A DNA stretch of 64,000 nt, taken from assembly GCA_963766445.1 (NCBI GenBank), contig CAVXZW010000024.1, positions 62,001 through 126,000 of the forward strand. Reading direction: 5' to 3'. Each line of letters opens with the position of its first letter. Positions within the stretch are counted from its first letter, which is position 1. Shown here one piece after another: positions 54,216 to 62,999 of this stretch. The translations under genes and the position numbers were made by a program. Source of the stretch: JAICYJ01 sp963766445 (GTDB lineage: Bacteria; Actinomycetota; Thermoleophilia; Gaiellales; JAICJC01). The notes under the pieces are model-generated. The model worked only from the letters and a program-made list of their open reading frames with translations. It was not told where the DNA came from and did no database searches.

Positions 54216-54477
54216 TCACGGCCTCGTCACGACACGCAACGATGCTGAGCCGAACCCCCACGGCGGCCGAGTCGGTGTCTGACACCGGTTCGGAGCCGAA
54301 CCGGCCGTTCTCCACAGATCGTGGTCACGGCGGCCGTGACATACGTCAGGATCGCGTGCCGAAATGCCACGGCCGCGGAGGCGGTGTTTGACACCGACCC
54401 GCTGTCACGGCGGCGTCACGGCATAGAACGATGCTGTGCCGAAGCCCTGCCCGGGACATGGTCGGGCTCTGACCCTG
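54216..54477. repeat. Three imperfect 72-73-base repeats with palindromic ends
   Basis: Units 54216-54287, 54325-54396 and 54405-54477 align end to end. Each starts near TCACGG, has a central GCCGAA (GAGCCGAA or GTGCCGAA), and ends in a palindrome: CGGTGTCTGACACCG, CGGTGTTTGACACCG, and the diverged TCGGGCTCTGACCCTG. Between units 1 and 2 lies the perfect palindrome CCGGTTCGGAGCCGAACCGG (54286-54305), and unit 2 begins with GTCACGGCGGCCGTGAC. The stretch fills the whole gap between two convergent genes. Confidence 0.8.
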
Positions 54478-54480
54478 AGC

Positions 54481-55311
54481 TCAGCGCTCGAGCGTGACCG
54501 GGTTCGAGAGCGTTCCCACCCCGCCCACGGTGACGTCGACCACGTCGCCCTCCTGCAGGTAGACCGGCGGCACCCGCGAGTCGCCGACCCCGGCCGGCGT
54601 GCCGGTGACCAGCACGTCCCCGGCCTGCAGCGCCATCCCGCGCGACAGGTAGACGATCAGCTCGACCACCGAGAAGATCAGGTTGCGCGTGTTCGACGAC
54701 TGCCGCTGCTCGCCGTTCACCTTCGTCGAGACGTCGATGTCGGCCAGGTCGACGCCCTCGGCCGCAGCCACAGACGGCCCCATCGGCCCGAACGTGTCGA
54801 AGCTCTTGCCCAGGGTGAACTGCCGCAGCGGCGTCTCCAGCTGCGCTCGCCGCCCGGACACGTCATGGAAGGCCGTGATCCCGCCCACCGCCGCCCGCGC
54901 CGTCGCGTCGTCGGCCCTGTAGACGTCCCGCCCCAGCACCACCGCCACCTCTCCCTCGTAGTCCGGTCGCGTCTCCTCGCGCGGCACCACGATCGTCTGG
55001 CGGTGGCCGATCAGGCATGTTGTCCACTTGGCGAACACTACCGGCACGTCCGGGATCTCGAGCTCCGCCTCCTCCGCGTGATCGCGGTAGTTGAGGCCGA
55101 TCGCCAGCAGCTTCACCGGCTCGGTCGGGTGCAGCAGCCGCACGTCCTCGATCGGATGCGCCAGCCCGGAGGCGTCGGCGATCGTCCGCCAGCCCTCCTC
55201 GCTGGGCACGAACCCGCGCGGCCCGGCCGGCCCCGCGTCGAAGATCACCTCGCCGTCCAGCCGCCCCAGCTTGACGTCGCCGGACGGATCCAGGAACCGC
55301 ACGGCCCTCAT
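54481..55311 (-). CDS. Fumarylacetoacetate hydrolase-family protein
   Basis: 276 residues, clean frame. VKLLAIGLNYRDHAEEAELE, RPDYEGEVAVVLGRDVYRAD and ITAFHDVSGRRAQLETPLRQ carry the metal-binding acidic residues of the FAH fold; VLVTGTPAGVGDSRVPPVYL is the late motif. Members act as acylpyruvate hydrolases, isomerases or decarboxylases in aromatic catabolism. Its ATG overlaps the CMD gene stop (ATGA). Transcribed away from the aromatic operon at 56.4 kb. Confidence 0.92.
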   Translation of the reverse strand: MRAVRFLDPSGDVKLGRLDGEVIFDAGPAGPRGFVPSEEGWRTIADASGLAHPIEDVRLLHPTEPVKLLAIGLNYRDHAEEAELEIPDVPVVFAKWTTCLIGHRQTIVVPREETRPDYEGEVAVVLGRDVYRADDATARAAVGGITAFHDVSGRRAQLETPLRQFTLGKSFDTFGPMGPSVAAAEGVDLADIDVSTKVNGEQRQSSNTRNLIFSVVELIVYLSRGMALQAGDVLVTGTPAGVGDSRVPPVYLQEGDVVDVTVGGVGTLSNPVTLER

Positions 55312-55673
55312 CGTCCCTGCTCCGTCCGCAGCACCTTGAGCGCGTTGATCGCCCGCGGGATGCCCGCGTAGGGCGCCGTCTGCAGGATCGTCTCCTCGAT
55401 CTCCTGCCACGGCACGTCGATCGCCCGCAGCGCCCGGATGTGCGCGGCGACCTGTGGATCCGAGCTGCCGATCGCCGTCAGCACCGCCACGATGATCAGC
55501 TCCCGCTCGCGCGCCGTCAGCCCGTCGCGTGTGTGCACCTCGCCGAACACCCAGTCCACCAGCCAGTCGCCCATCGGGCTGCCCATTCGCTCGATGAAGG
55601 CGTCGCCGCCGGGCTCGTCGCCCAGCTCCTTCAGCCGCGCCAGGCCGCGCTCGTGCCGCGTCGCGCTCTCCAT
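55308..55673 (-). CDS. Carboxymuconolactone decarboxylase (CMD)-family protein
   Basis: 121 residues. FGEVHTRDGLTARERELIIV, AIGSSDPQVAAHIRALRAID and EETILQTAPYAGIPRAINAL form the all-helical CMD domain. AGGAGG six bases upstream sets the start at ATG 55673, rather than GTG 55694. First gene of a pair with the FAH protein; likely part of the same aromatic-acid metabolism. Confidence 0.88.
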   Translation of the reverse strand: MESATRHERGLARLKELGDEPGGDAFIERMGSPMGDWLVDWVFGEVHTRDGLTARERELIIVAVLTAIGSSDPQVAAHIRALRAIDVPWQEIEETILQTAPYAGIPRAINALKVLRTEQGR

Positions 55674-55768
55674 TCCGTCCTCCTGCTCGGTCACCGCCCA
55701 ACCATATCCAGCACGCGCCGGTCGCGCCGCGCTGGACGGACAGCCGACCCATGCGACACGATGAGTGC

Positions 55769-56389
55769 ATGGTCAACAGCTTCATCCTCGTCCGCCACGC
55801 GGAGACCCCGTACAGCGCCCAGGGCCGCATGAACCCCGACTCGACCGTCGAGGTGGGCCTGACCGCGCCCGGTGAGCGCGCCGCCCGCGGCCTCGGCCGT
55901 GACCTCGCCGGCGAGCGGATCGACGCCCTCGTCGTCGCGCCGTCGCTGCGCACGCGCCTCACCGCCGCGGCGCTGGTGGCCGACCGGGACGTCTCCACCC
56001 ACGTCGTCGACCAGCTGGCCGAGATCGGCGTCGGCCCGTTCGAGGACGGCCCTGTATCCGCCTACACGACCTGGCTCCGCAACAACCCGCTGACGGCCGC
56101 CCCGCCCGGCGGCGAGAGCGCGCTGGACGCGACCACCCGCTTCCTGGCCGGATGGCGCCGGGTGCTGCGGCTGCCGGGGCCGGTGGTGCTCGTGGTCAGC
56201 CACAACCTGCCGCTGCGCATGCTCATGAACGCCGCCGCGGGCGACGACCCGCTGACCGGCCCGCTGCAGCGCATCCCCAACGTCACCCGCCACGACCTCA
56301 CTCGCGACCAGGTCGAGACCGGCGTCGCCGCCCTGCCGCCGCTGGCGCGACGAGCTCGCCCCGAAGCAGGGATAGACTCGGTCACGTAA
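55769..56389 (+). CDS. Histidine phosphatase (phosphoglycerate mutase-like) family protein
   Basis: 206 residues, clean frame. NSFILVRHAETPYSAQGRMN has the catalytic RHxE motif, and VVLVVSHNLPLRMLMNAAAG the second histidine. Such enzymes dephosphorylate small molecules; the substrate is unknown. A CACGAT box lies six bases before ATG 55769, a one-base variant of the leaderless pattern. Faces the aromatic operon, 65 bases upstream of it. Confidence 0.87.
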   Translation: MVNSFILVRHAETPYSAQGRMNPDSTVEVGLTAPGERAARGLGRDLAGERIDALVVAPSLRTRLTAAALVADRDVSTHVVDQLAEIGVGPFEDGPVSAYTTWLRNNPLTAAPPGGESALDATTRFLAGWRRVLRLPGPVVLVVSHNLPLRMLMNAAAGDDPLTGPLQRIPNVTRHDLTRDQVETGVAALPPLARRARPEAGIDSVT

Positions 56390-56441
56390 CCGCGTCCACC
56401 AGGCCGGGGAGCCGGGCTTGCCCTCCAGCAGCAAAGCGCAT

Positions 56442-56452
56442 ATTGTATCCAA
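56442..56452 (+). promoter_or_regulatory. Candidate GntR operator 3 (ATTGTATCCAA) before the aromatic operon
   Basis: Ends two bases before GTG 56455 and differs by one base from the site in front of the permease. TATTGT (56441-56446) could be the -10 box for the operon, so a bound regulator would block it. Confidence 0.5.
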
Positions 56453-56454
56453 TC

Positions 56455-57319
56455 GTGTCTGAGCGACGCGTTCGGGTGCTGGTCGAGGGGTCTCCCAGCT
56501 GGGGCCGGCTGGACGGCGGCAGCGTCGTCCTCGACTCCGGCGAGCGCCTGGACGAGGCCGACCGCGCACTTCCTGGCACCGGTCGAGCCGACCAAGATCA
56601 TCGCCACCCACCTCACCTACCGCAGCCGCGTCGAGGAGTACGCCGCGCGCACGCCGCCCGAGCCCTCCTACTTCATGAAGCCGCCGACCACCCTGAACGG
56701 CCACCGCGGCCAGCTGCGCCGCCCGCGCGGCGCCCGCTTCCTCAACTACGAGGGCGAGGTGGCCGTCGTGATCGGCCGCGCCATGCACGGCGTGCCCGAG
56801 GCGGACGTGCTCGGCCACGTCGCCGGCTACGCCTGCGCGAACGACGTCGGCCTGCACGACTTCCGCCACGCCGACCGCGGCTCGATGCTGCGCGTCAAGG
56901 GCCAGGACGGCTTCTGCCCGATCGGCCCCGAGCTGGTGCCGGCCGACCAGTTCGACCCCACCGACTTCGAGATCCGCACTTACCTGAACGGCGAGGTCGC
57001 GCAGGAGGGCTCCGCCGCCGACCTGATCTGGCCGATCTCCTATCTGCTGGCCGACCTCTGCCGGGTGATCACGCTCGTGCCCGGCGACGTCGTGCTGTCG
57101 GGCACCCCGGCCCACTCGCGGCCGATGGAGCCGGGCGACGTGGTCGAGGTCGAGGTGACCGGCCTCGGCCGGCTCTCGAACACCGTGGTCGACTGGGACG
57201 TCGACCTGTCCGGGCCGGGCGACCAGCTGCAGGTGTCGGCCAACACGCTGCACGTCGCTCTGGCCATGCCCGAGGACGAGGCGGAGCGAGCCGTACAGGA
57301 GGGAGTGACGCGATCATGA
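56455..57319 (+). CDS. Fumarylacetoacetate hydrolase-family protein, one frameshift
   Basis: About 288 residues from GTG. VSERRVRVLVEGSPSWGRLD, then after a shift near 56563 HFLAPVEPTKIIATHLTYRS, ARFLNYEGEVAVVIGRAMHG, GYACANDVGLHDFRHADRGS and VLSGTPAHSRPMEPGDVVEV. These are FAH-fold motifs, as in HpaG (decarboxylase/isomerase of homoprotocatechuate catabolism). First gene of a gap-free operon; stop overlaps the next ATG (ATGA). Confidence 0.9.
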
Positions 57320-58245
57320 TCGAGATCCGCCGCATCGATCACGTGGCGCTGCGGGTCGCCGACCTGGACGAGGCCGAGCACCGCTGGGCGATCCAGTTCG
57401 GCCTGACCGAGGTGGAGCGGGTCGGCCACCACGCCTTCCTGCGCTGCGCCTACGAGCCCTACTCGCTGCAGCTGGTCGGCGCCGGCGCCCCCGGCCACGA
57501 CCACACCGGCTGGGAGCTTCGCCGCAGCTGCACGCTGGAGCACGCGGCCGCCCAGCTCGACCACCACGGCGTCGACTACGAGCACCATGACGGCGCCCTC
57601 CACTTCGCCGACCCCGACGGGTATGGCATCGAGCTGATGCCGTTCCGCGATGAGGACGACCGCCGGCCGCCGGTGGCACGCTCGACCGAGACGCTACCGG
57701 GCCTGCACCCGCGCAAGCTCGGCCACGTGAACGTGCTCACCACCGACCTCGACCGCGCCACATCCTTCTACACCGACGTGCTGGGCATGCGCATCTCCGA
57801 CCGCCTGCTGGGCGCCGGCAACTGGCTCTCGATCAACTCCGACCACCACTCGATGGCGCTGGTGCAGCACGACTTCGCCCACTTCCACCACTTCGCGTTC
57901 GAGTACGTCGACTGGGGCGAGCTGCGGGCGGTGTTCGACCACCTCGGCCAGCACGGCCGCTGGCTGGTCTGGGGCCCGCTGCGCCACGCGCTGGCCCAGA
58001 ACCTGTGCGGCTACGTGCGCATCCCCGACGAGCAGCTGATCGTCGAGTGCTACTGCGACATGGAGCAGCTCGAGCTCGATCACGAGCCGCGCGACTGGGA
58101 CGACACCCCCCACTCGAGCAACGTCTGGGGCATCCTGCCGCCGCGGTCATACTTCCGATTCGACGAGGAGGCCGTCCGCTACGAACGAGAGGGCCTGCTC
58201 GCCAAGGGGGAGCAGCTGCCCCCGCTGACACACCAGGAGGCCTGA
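57316..58245 (+). CDS. Extradiol ring-cleavage dioxygenase (type I, VOC fold)
   Basis: 309 residues, clean frame. Two VOC modules: EIRRIDHVALRVADLDEAEH at the start, and the catalytic second half beginning HPRKLGHVNVLTTDLDRATS. The iron ligands fit His in LGHVNV, His in FAHFHHFAFEYVDW and Glu in EQLIVECYCDMEQL. Related enzymes cleave homoprotocatechuate or other catechols next to the hydroxyls. Lies between a FAH protein and HpaB, as expected for a meta-cleavage pathway. Confidence 0.93.
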   Translation: MIEIRRIDHVALRVADLDEAEHRWAIQFGLTEVERVGHHAFLRCAYEPYSLQLVGAGAPGHDHTGWELRRSCTLEHAAAQLDHHGVDYEHHDGALHFADPDGYGIELMPFRDEDDRRPPVARSTETLPGLHPRKLGHVNVLTTDLDRATSFYTDVLGMRISDRLLGAGNWLSINSDHHSMALVQHDFAHFHHFAFEYVDWGELRAVFDHLGQHGRWLVWGPLRHALAQNLCGYVRIPDEQLIVECYCDMEQLELDHEPRDWDDTPHSSNVWGILPPRSYFRFDEEAVRYEREGLLAKGEQLPPLTHQEA

Positions 58246-59714
58246 TGGCAACCGCGCAGCAGCAGACGCCGACAGCCGCCCGCACCGGCCAGCAGTTCCT
58301 GGACGGCCTGCGCGGCGACGCCCGCGAGATCTGGCTGAACGGCGAGAAGATCACCCACCCGCTCGAGCACCCGCAGCTGGCCGAGGCGGCGCGCACCATG
58401 GCCCGCGTCTACGACCTGCAGCACCAGCACGCCGACGAGATGCTGGCGCCCTCGCCCGACGACGGCCGCCTGGTCAACGTCACCCACCTGATCCCGCGCA
58501 GCCGCGAGGACCTCGAGCGACGCCGCCGCGCCATCGAGCTGACCGCCGCCCTCACCGCCGGCATGATGGGCCGCACGCCCGACTACCTGAACGTCACCTT
58601 CGCCTGCTTTGCCGGCCGCGCCGACGTGTGGGCCCGCCGCGGCAACGAGCAGGGCGCCGCGAACCTGGTCGCCTACCAGAAGCTGATGCGCGACCGCGAC
58701 CTCTCCACCACCCACTCGATCATGAACCCGCAGGTCGACCGCAGCAAGCCGGAGGCCGAGCAGGCGGCGGGCGAGGTCGCCCTGCACAAGGTGGGTGAGA
58801 CCGAGAACCACATCACCGTGCGCGGCGCCCGCATGCTGGCCACGCTCGCCCCCTACGCCGACGAGCTGACCATCTACCCCGGCTCCGACATCCGCCCCCA
58901 GGACGGCGACTACGCGCTCGCCTTCGCGCTGCCGATGGGCACGCCCGGCCTGCGCTTCATCTGCCGCGACAGCTACTCCAAGCAGCGCTCCACGTTCGAC
59001 TACCCGCTGTCGTCCCGCTTCGACGAGATGGACGCCGTCGTCATCTTCGACAACGTCGAGGTGCCGAAGGACAGGCTGTTCCTGTGCGGCGACACCGAGG
59101 CCTACTCGGAGGTGATCACCGACACCGGCTGGCGCGGCCACATCATGCACCAGGCCTTCACCCGCGCCTACGTGAAGCTGTCATTCGCGCTCGGGCTCGG
59201 CCACATGCTGGCCAACACCACCGGCGTCGTGCGCTTCGACCACATCCAGGAGAAGCTGGGCCAGATCTGGAACATGGCCGAGCTGACCCGCTCCGGCCTG
59301 ATCTCGGCCGAGGCCGGCTCGCACCTGGACGAGGGCGGCGTCTGGTATCCGGACGACCGCCCGTTCCTGGCGCTGCGCGGGGAGATGCCGAAGTGGCTGC
59401 CCTACGTGAACGAGCTGCTGCAGCTGATCGGCGGCGGCGGCTTCATGGCCACGCCGTCGCGGGCCGACATGGACGGCCCGCTGGCCGACGAGATCGCGAA
59501 GTACTACCAGGCGGCGGGCGCCGACGCCGAGCGCCGCATCCGCCTGTTCCGCCTGGCCTGGGACTACATCGGCAGCGACCTGGGCGGCCGCGGCGAGCTC
59601 TACGAGCGCTTCTACCTGTCCGACTCCTACCGAATGACGGCGCTGGCCTACAAGATCGCCGACAAGTCGTTCCCGGAGTCGCTGGTCGAGCAGTTCCTCG
59701 AGGAGCCCTCGTGA
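58245..59714 (+). CDS. 4-hydroxyphenylacetate 3-monooxygenase oxygenase-type protein (HpaB family)
   Basis: 489 residues, clean frame. TGQQFLDGLRGDAREIWLNG is the HpaB N-domain start; HSIMNPQVDRSKPEAEQAAG and GRTPDYLNVTFACFAGR are conserved; GWRGHIMHQAFTRAYVKLSF and the C-terminal helices match the acyl-CoA-dehydrogenase-like fold. HpaB enzymes use FADH2 supplied by a flavin reductase to hydroxylate a phenol ortho to its OH. No reductase (HpaC) is in the window. The start shares a base with the dioxygenase stop (TGATG). Confidence 0.93.
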   Translation: MATAQQQTPTAARTGQQFLDGLRGDAREIWLNGEKITHPLEHPQLAEAARTMARVYDLQHQHADEMLAPSPDDGRLVNVTHLIPRSREDLERRRRAIELTAALTAGMMGRTPDYLNVTFACFAGRADVWARRGNEQGAANLVAYQKLMRDRDLSTTHSIMNPQVDRSKPEAEQAAGEVALHKVGETENHITVRGARMLATLAPYADELTIYPGSDIRPQDGDYALAFALPMGTPGLRFICRDSYSKQRSTFDYPLSSRFDEMDAVVIFDNVEVPKDRLFLCGDTEAYSEVITDTGWRGHIMHQAFTRAYVKLSFALGLGHMLANTTGVVRFDHIQEKLGQIWNMAELTRSGLISAEAGSHLDEGGVWYPDDRPFLALRGEMPKWLPYVNELLQLIGGGGFMATPSRADMDGPLADEIAKYYQAAGADAERRIRLFRLAWDYIGSDLGGRGELYERFYLSDSYRMTALAYKIADKSFPESLVEQFLEEPS

Positions 59715-59995
59715 TCGTCCGCGTCGCCCGCTTCGACGCGGGCCGCGGCGACCTCGGCCTCGACCGCTCCGAGTGGGTGATCGAGGCGCTGCGCGGCGTG
59801 GAGGGCGTGACCGCGCTCTACCACTGCCTGGCCGAGGACGGCTCGGCGGTGTCGGTGACCGTGTTCCAGGACGCCGATGCCGCGGACGCCGCGATGGCGA
59901 AGATCGAGGAGGCGCGGGAGCGGCTCGGCATCGAGGTGTCGCCGGCCGACGACGCGGTCATGTACGAGGTGGTCGGCTCCCTGGAGCGGCCATGA
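59711..59995 (+). CDS. Small hypothetical protein, possible alpha/beta barrel
   Basis: 94 residues from GTG 59711 (GTGA overlap with HpaB). VIVRVARFDAGRGDLGLDRS, GVEGVTALYHCLAEDGSAVS and VTVFQDADAADAAMAKIEEA resemble a dimeric ferredoxin-like barrel (ABM-like). It may be an accessory or a small monooxygenase. The next gene starts in an ATGA overlap. Confidence 0.75.
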   Translation: MIVRVARFDAGRGDLGLDRSEWVIEALRGVEGVTALYHCLAEDGSAVSVTVFQDADAADAAMAKIEEARERLGIEVSPADDAVMYEVVGSLERP

Positions 59996-60780
59996 GCACA
60001 GGTCCGCGCGGCTACTCGCTGCCGCTCTCGCCGGATGGCGGCGCGTCGATCATCCCCTCGCCGCCGTGGCACTACGTCGGCGACTTCCTGGTGATCGAGT
60101 TCTGGGCAGACCCGGACGCGGTGGCCGACGTGCTGCCCCCGCGGCTGACCCCGTTCGCCGACGACCCGGGGCGCTGCGCCGCCCTGTTCGTCGACTGGCA
60201 GTCCTGCTCCGACTCGGGCGAGGAGCTGCTCGACCCGGTGCGCGGCCAGTACAAGGAGTTCTTCATCGTCGCCAACGCGATGCTGGGAGACGAGCACGTC
60301 ACCACCTGCCCCTACATCTGGGTCGACCGCGACTTCGCCCTGATCCGAGGCTGGATCCAGGGCTTCCCCAAGAAGCTGGGCGAGGTGCACATGACGCGCA
60401 GCTTCGGCCTCGACTGCCGGGCCGAGGGCCGCATCTTCGCCGGCACGCTCACCGCCAACGGCCGGCTGCTGGCCGAGGGCACGGTCAGCCCCGACCGGCT
60501 GAGCGAGGCCGGCCCCACCCACAACGATCCGCCCCTGGTCAACCACCGCCACTTCCCGCGCCTGGCGGCGGGCCGGTGGGACGACCCGGCGGTCGACGAG
60601 CTGGTGCGGGCCCGCTCCAGCAACCGCTCCGCCTCCCAGATCCATGAGGGAGCGGCGACGCTGGCGCTGTACGCCGCGCCGGGCGAGGAGCACGACGCGC
60701 TCGCGCCGCTGCGCGTCGGCAAGGGCTTCCGGTTCCAGTTCGCCTACACCGTCGACGACCTCGAGACGATCCCGGAATGA
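59992..60780 (+). CDS. Acetoacetate decarboxylase-family protein
   Basis: 262 residues, clean frame. WHYVGDFLVIEFWADPDAVA, then DFALIRGWIQGFPKKLGEVH, fit the family; the lysine pair after GFP is where acetoacetate decarboxylase has its Schiff-base lysine. In this operon it may decarboxylate or hydrate a ring-cleavage product rather than acetoacetate. Joined to both neighbours by ATGA overlaps. Confidence 0.88.
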   Translation: MSTGPRGYSLPLSPDGGASIIPSPPWHYVGDFLVIEFWADPDAVADVLPPRLTPFADDPGRCAALFVDWQSCSDSGEELLDPVRGQYKEFFIVANAMLGDEHVTTCPYIWVDRDFALIRGWIQGFPKKLGEVHMTRSFGLDCRAEGRIFAGTLTANGRLLAEGTVSPDRLSEAGPTHNDPPLVNHRHFPRLAAGRWDDPAVDELVRARSSNRSASQIHEGAATLALYAAPGEEHDALAPLRVGKGFRFQFAYTVDDLETIPE

Positions 60781-61553
60781 GCCCGGCGGCGCTGGTCACC
60801 GGTGGCGGTACCGGCATCGGGGCGGCCGTCGCGCGGCGGCTCGCGGCCGACGGCTACGGCGTGGTCGTGGCCGGACGCCGGCTGGATCCGCTGGCGCAGG
60901 TGGCGGCCGAGATCGGCGGCATCGCGGTGGCCGGCGACTGCGGCGACCCGGCCGGCGCCGAGACCGCGGTCCGCACCGCCGTGGACGAGCTGGGCGGCCT
61001 CGACGCGCTGGTCTACTGCGCGGGCGTGTCGCACTCCGGCAGCGTGGTCGACCAGACGCCCGAGAGCTGGGACGCGGTGCTCCGCACCAACCTCACCGGC
61101 GCCTTCCTGACCGCCCGCGCGGCCCTCCCCCACCTCGAGCAGCGCGGCGGCTCGGTCGTCGCCGTCTCCTCGCTGGCCGGCCTGCGGGCCGGGCCCGACT
61201 CATCGGCGTACTGCGCGTCCAAGGCCGGCCTGAACATGCTCGTGCAGTCGATCGCCGTCGACTTCGGCCCCCGCGGCGTGCGCGCGAACGCGGTCTGCCC
61301 GGGCTGGATCCGCACCCCCATGGCCGACGGCGCGATGGACGAGCTGGCCGGGCTCCACGGCACCGACCGCGAGGGCGCCTACCGGCTGGCGCACGCCCAC
61401 ATGCCCATGCCCCGCGCCGGCGAGGCCGACGAGGTGGCCGGGCTGGTGGCCTGGCTGCTCTCGCCCGCGGCCGCCTACGTCAACGGCACCGTGATCCCGG
61501 TCGACGGCGGCGTCAGCGTGCTCGACCTGGGCCTGATGGAGTTCCGGACATGA
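60777..61553 (+). CDS. Short-chain dehydrogenase/reductase
   Basis: 258 residues. NAD(P)-binding PAALVTGGGTGIGAAVARRL, LVYCAGVSHSGSV (NAG variant), and active-site Ser in VVAVSSLAGLRAGPDSSAYC with Tyr and Lys in AYCASKAGLN. Likely oxidises an alcohol intermediate or side chain of the aromatic substrate. ATGA overlaps on both sides. Confidence 0.92.
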   Translation: MSPAALVTGGGTGIGAAVARRLAADGYGVVVAGRRLDPLAQVAAEIGGIAVAGDCGDPAGAETAVRTAVDELGGLDALVYCAGVSHSGSVVDQTPESWDAVLRTNLTGAFLTARAALPHLEQRGGSVVAVSSLAGLRAGPDSSAYCASKAGLNMLVQSIAVDFGPRGVRANAVCPGWIRTPMADGAMDELAGLHGTDREGAYRLAHAHMPMPRAGEADEVAGLVAWLLSPAAAYVNGTVIPVDGGVSVLDLGLMEFRT

Positions 61554-62999
61554 GCACGGTCGCGAACATCACCGTCCCGTCCGGGCACTTCATCGGCGGC
61601 GAGCGCGTCGACGGCGACGAGACGTTCGAGGTGATCTCGCCGATCGACCAGCGGGTGATCGCCGAGGTCGCCCGCGGCGACCAGAGCGCGGTCGACCGGG
61701 CCGTGGACGCGGCCCGCGCCGCCTTCCCGGAGCTGGGCTGCGCTGGGGCCGGAGGGCCGCGCCGCCCACCTGCACCGCCTGGCCGAGCTGATCGACGCGA
61801 ACATCGACCGCATCGCCACCGTCGAGTGCCTGGACATGGCGATGCTGGAGCGCTCGCTGAAGGCGCGCGTGATCGCCCGCGGCGCCCGCAACTTCCGCGC
61901 CTACGCCGACCTGGCCGCCTCCTACCAGGAGCGCGTCTGGGGCTCGAACTCGACCCGGAACCGCGTGATCCGCATGCCCAGCGGCCCGGCCGCCGTGATC
62001 ACGCCCTGGAACGCGCCGTTCATGCTGTCCACGTGGAAGACGGCGCCGGGCCTGGCCGCCGGCTGCACCGTGATCCTGAAGCCGCCGGAGTGGGCGCCGC
62101 TGTCGTGCTCGCTGCTGGCCGACCTGACGGCCGAGGCCGGATTCCCGCCCGGCGTGTTCAACGTCGTCCAGGGCATCGGCGAGGAGGCCGGTGCGGCGCT
62201 GGTCTCGAGCACCGGCGTGCGCCGCATCAGCTTCACCGGCTCGCCCGAGACCGGGCGCTCGATCGGCCTGGCCGCCGCCGCCAACATCGTGCCGTTCACC
62301 GCCGAGCTGGGCGGCAAGGGGCCGCTGATCGTGTTCGCCGACTCCGACCTGGACGCGGCCGCCGCCAAGGCCGCGGGCCAGTACGACGACGCCGGGCAGG
62401 TGTGCCTGGCCGGCACCCGCCTGCTGGTCGAGGAGTCGGTCCGGGACGCCTTCCTGGAGCGGTTCCACGCCGGCGTCGACGCGCAGGTGCTGGGCGACCC
62501 GCGCGACGACCGCACGACCATCTCGCCGCTGATCCATCCCGACCACCTGGCCCGCGTCGAGGGCTTCGTCGAGCGGGCGCGGGCAAACGGCGACACGATC
62601 GTGCGCGGCGGCAAGCAGCCGGACATGGGCGGCCTCTGGTACGAGCCGACGCTGATCGAGCCGCGATCCAACGACTCCGAGGTGGTGCAGCGGGAGGTGT
62701 TCGGGCCGGTGCTGACGTTCCAGACCTTCCGCGACGAGCGCGAGGCGGTCGAGCTGGCCAACTCCACCCGCTACGGCCTGTCGGCGATCGTCTACACCGG
62801 CACGCAGGAGCGGGCCGAGCGGGTCGGGCGGGCCGTCCGCGCCGGCACCGTCTGGGTCAACACCTTCCTGGTGCGCGACCTGACGGCGCCCTTCGGCGGG
62901 GTCGGCATCAGCGGCATCGGCCGCGAGGGCGGCGACTACGCGCTCGACTTCTACTCCGACCTGAAGACGCTGCAGATCCTGGATGGGAGCACCGCATGA
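61550..62999 (+). CDS. Aldehyde dehydrogenase (HpaE-like), one frameshift
   Basis: About 483 residues. VPSGHFIGGERVDGDETFEV, then after a shift near 61738 RAAHLHRLAELIDANIDRIA, PAAVITPWNAPFMLSTWKTA (cofactor site), FTAELGGKGPLIVFADSDLD (Glu) and YDDAGQVCLAGTRLLVEESV (catalytic Cys). Closest in type to 5-carboxymethyl-2-hydroxymuconate semialdehyde dehydrogenase, which oxidises the ring-cleavage product. ATGA overlaps on both sides. Confidence 0.92.
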
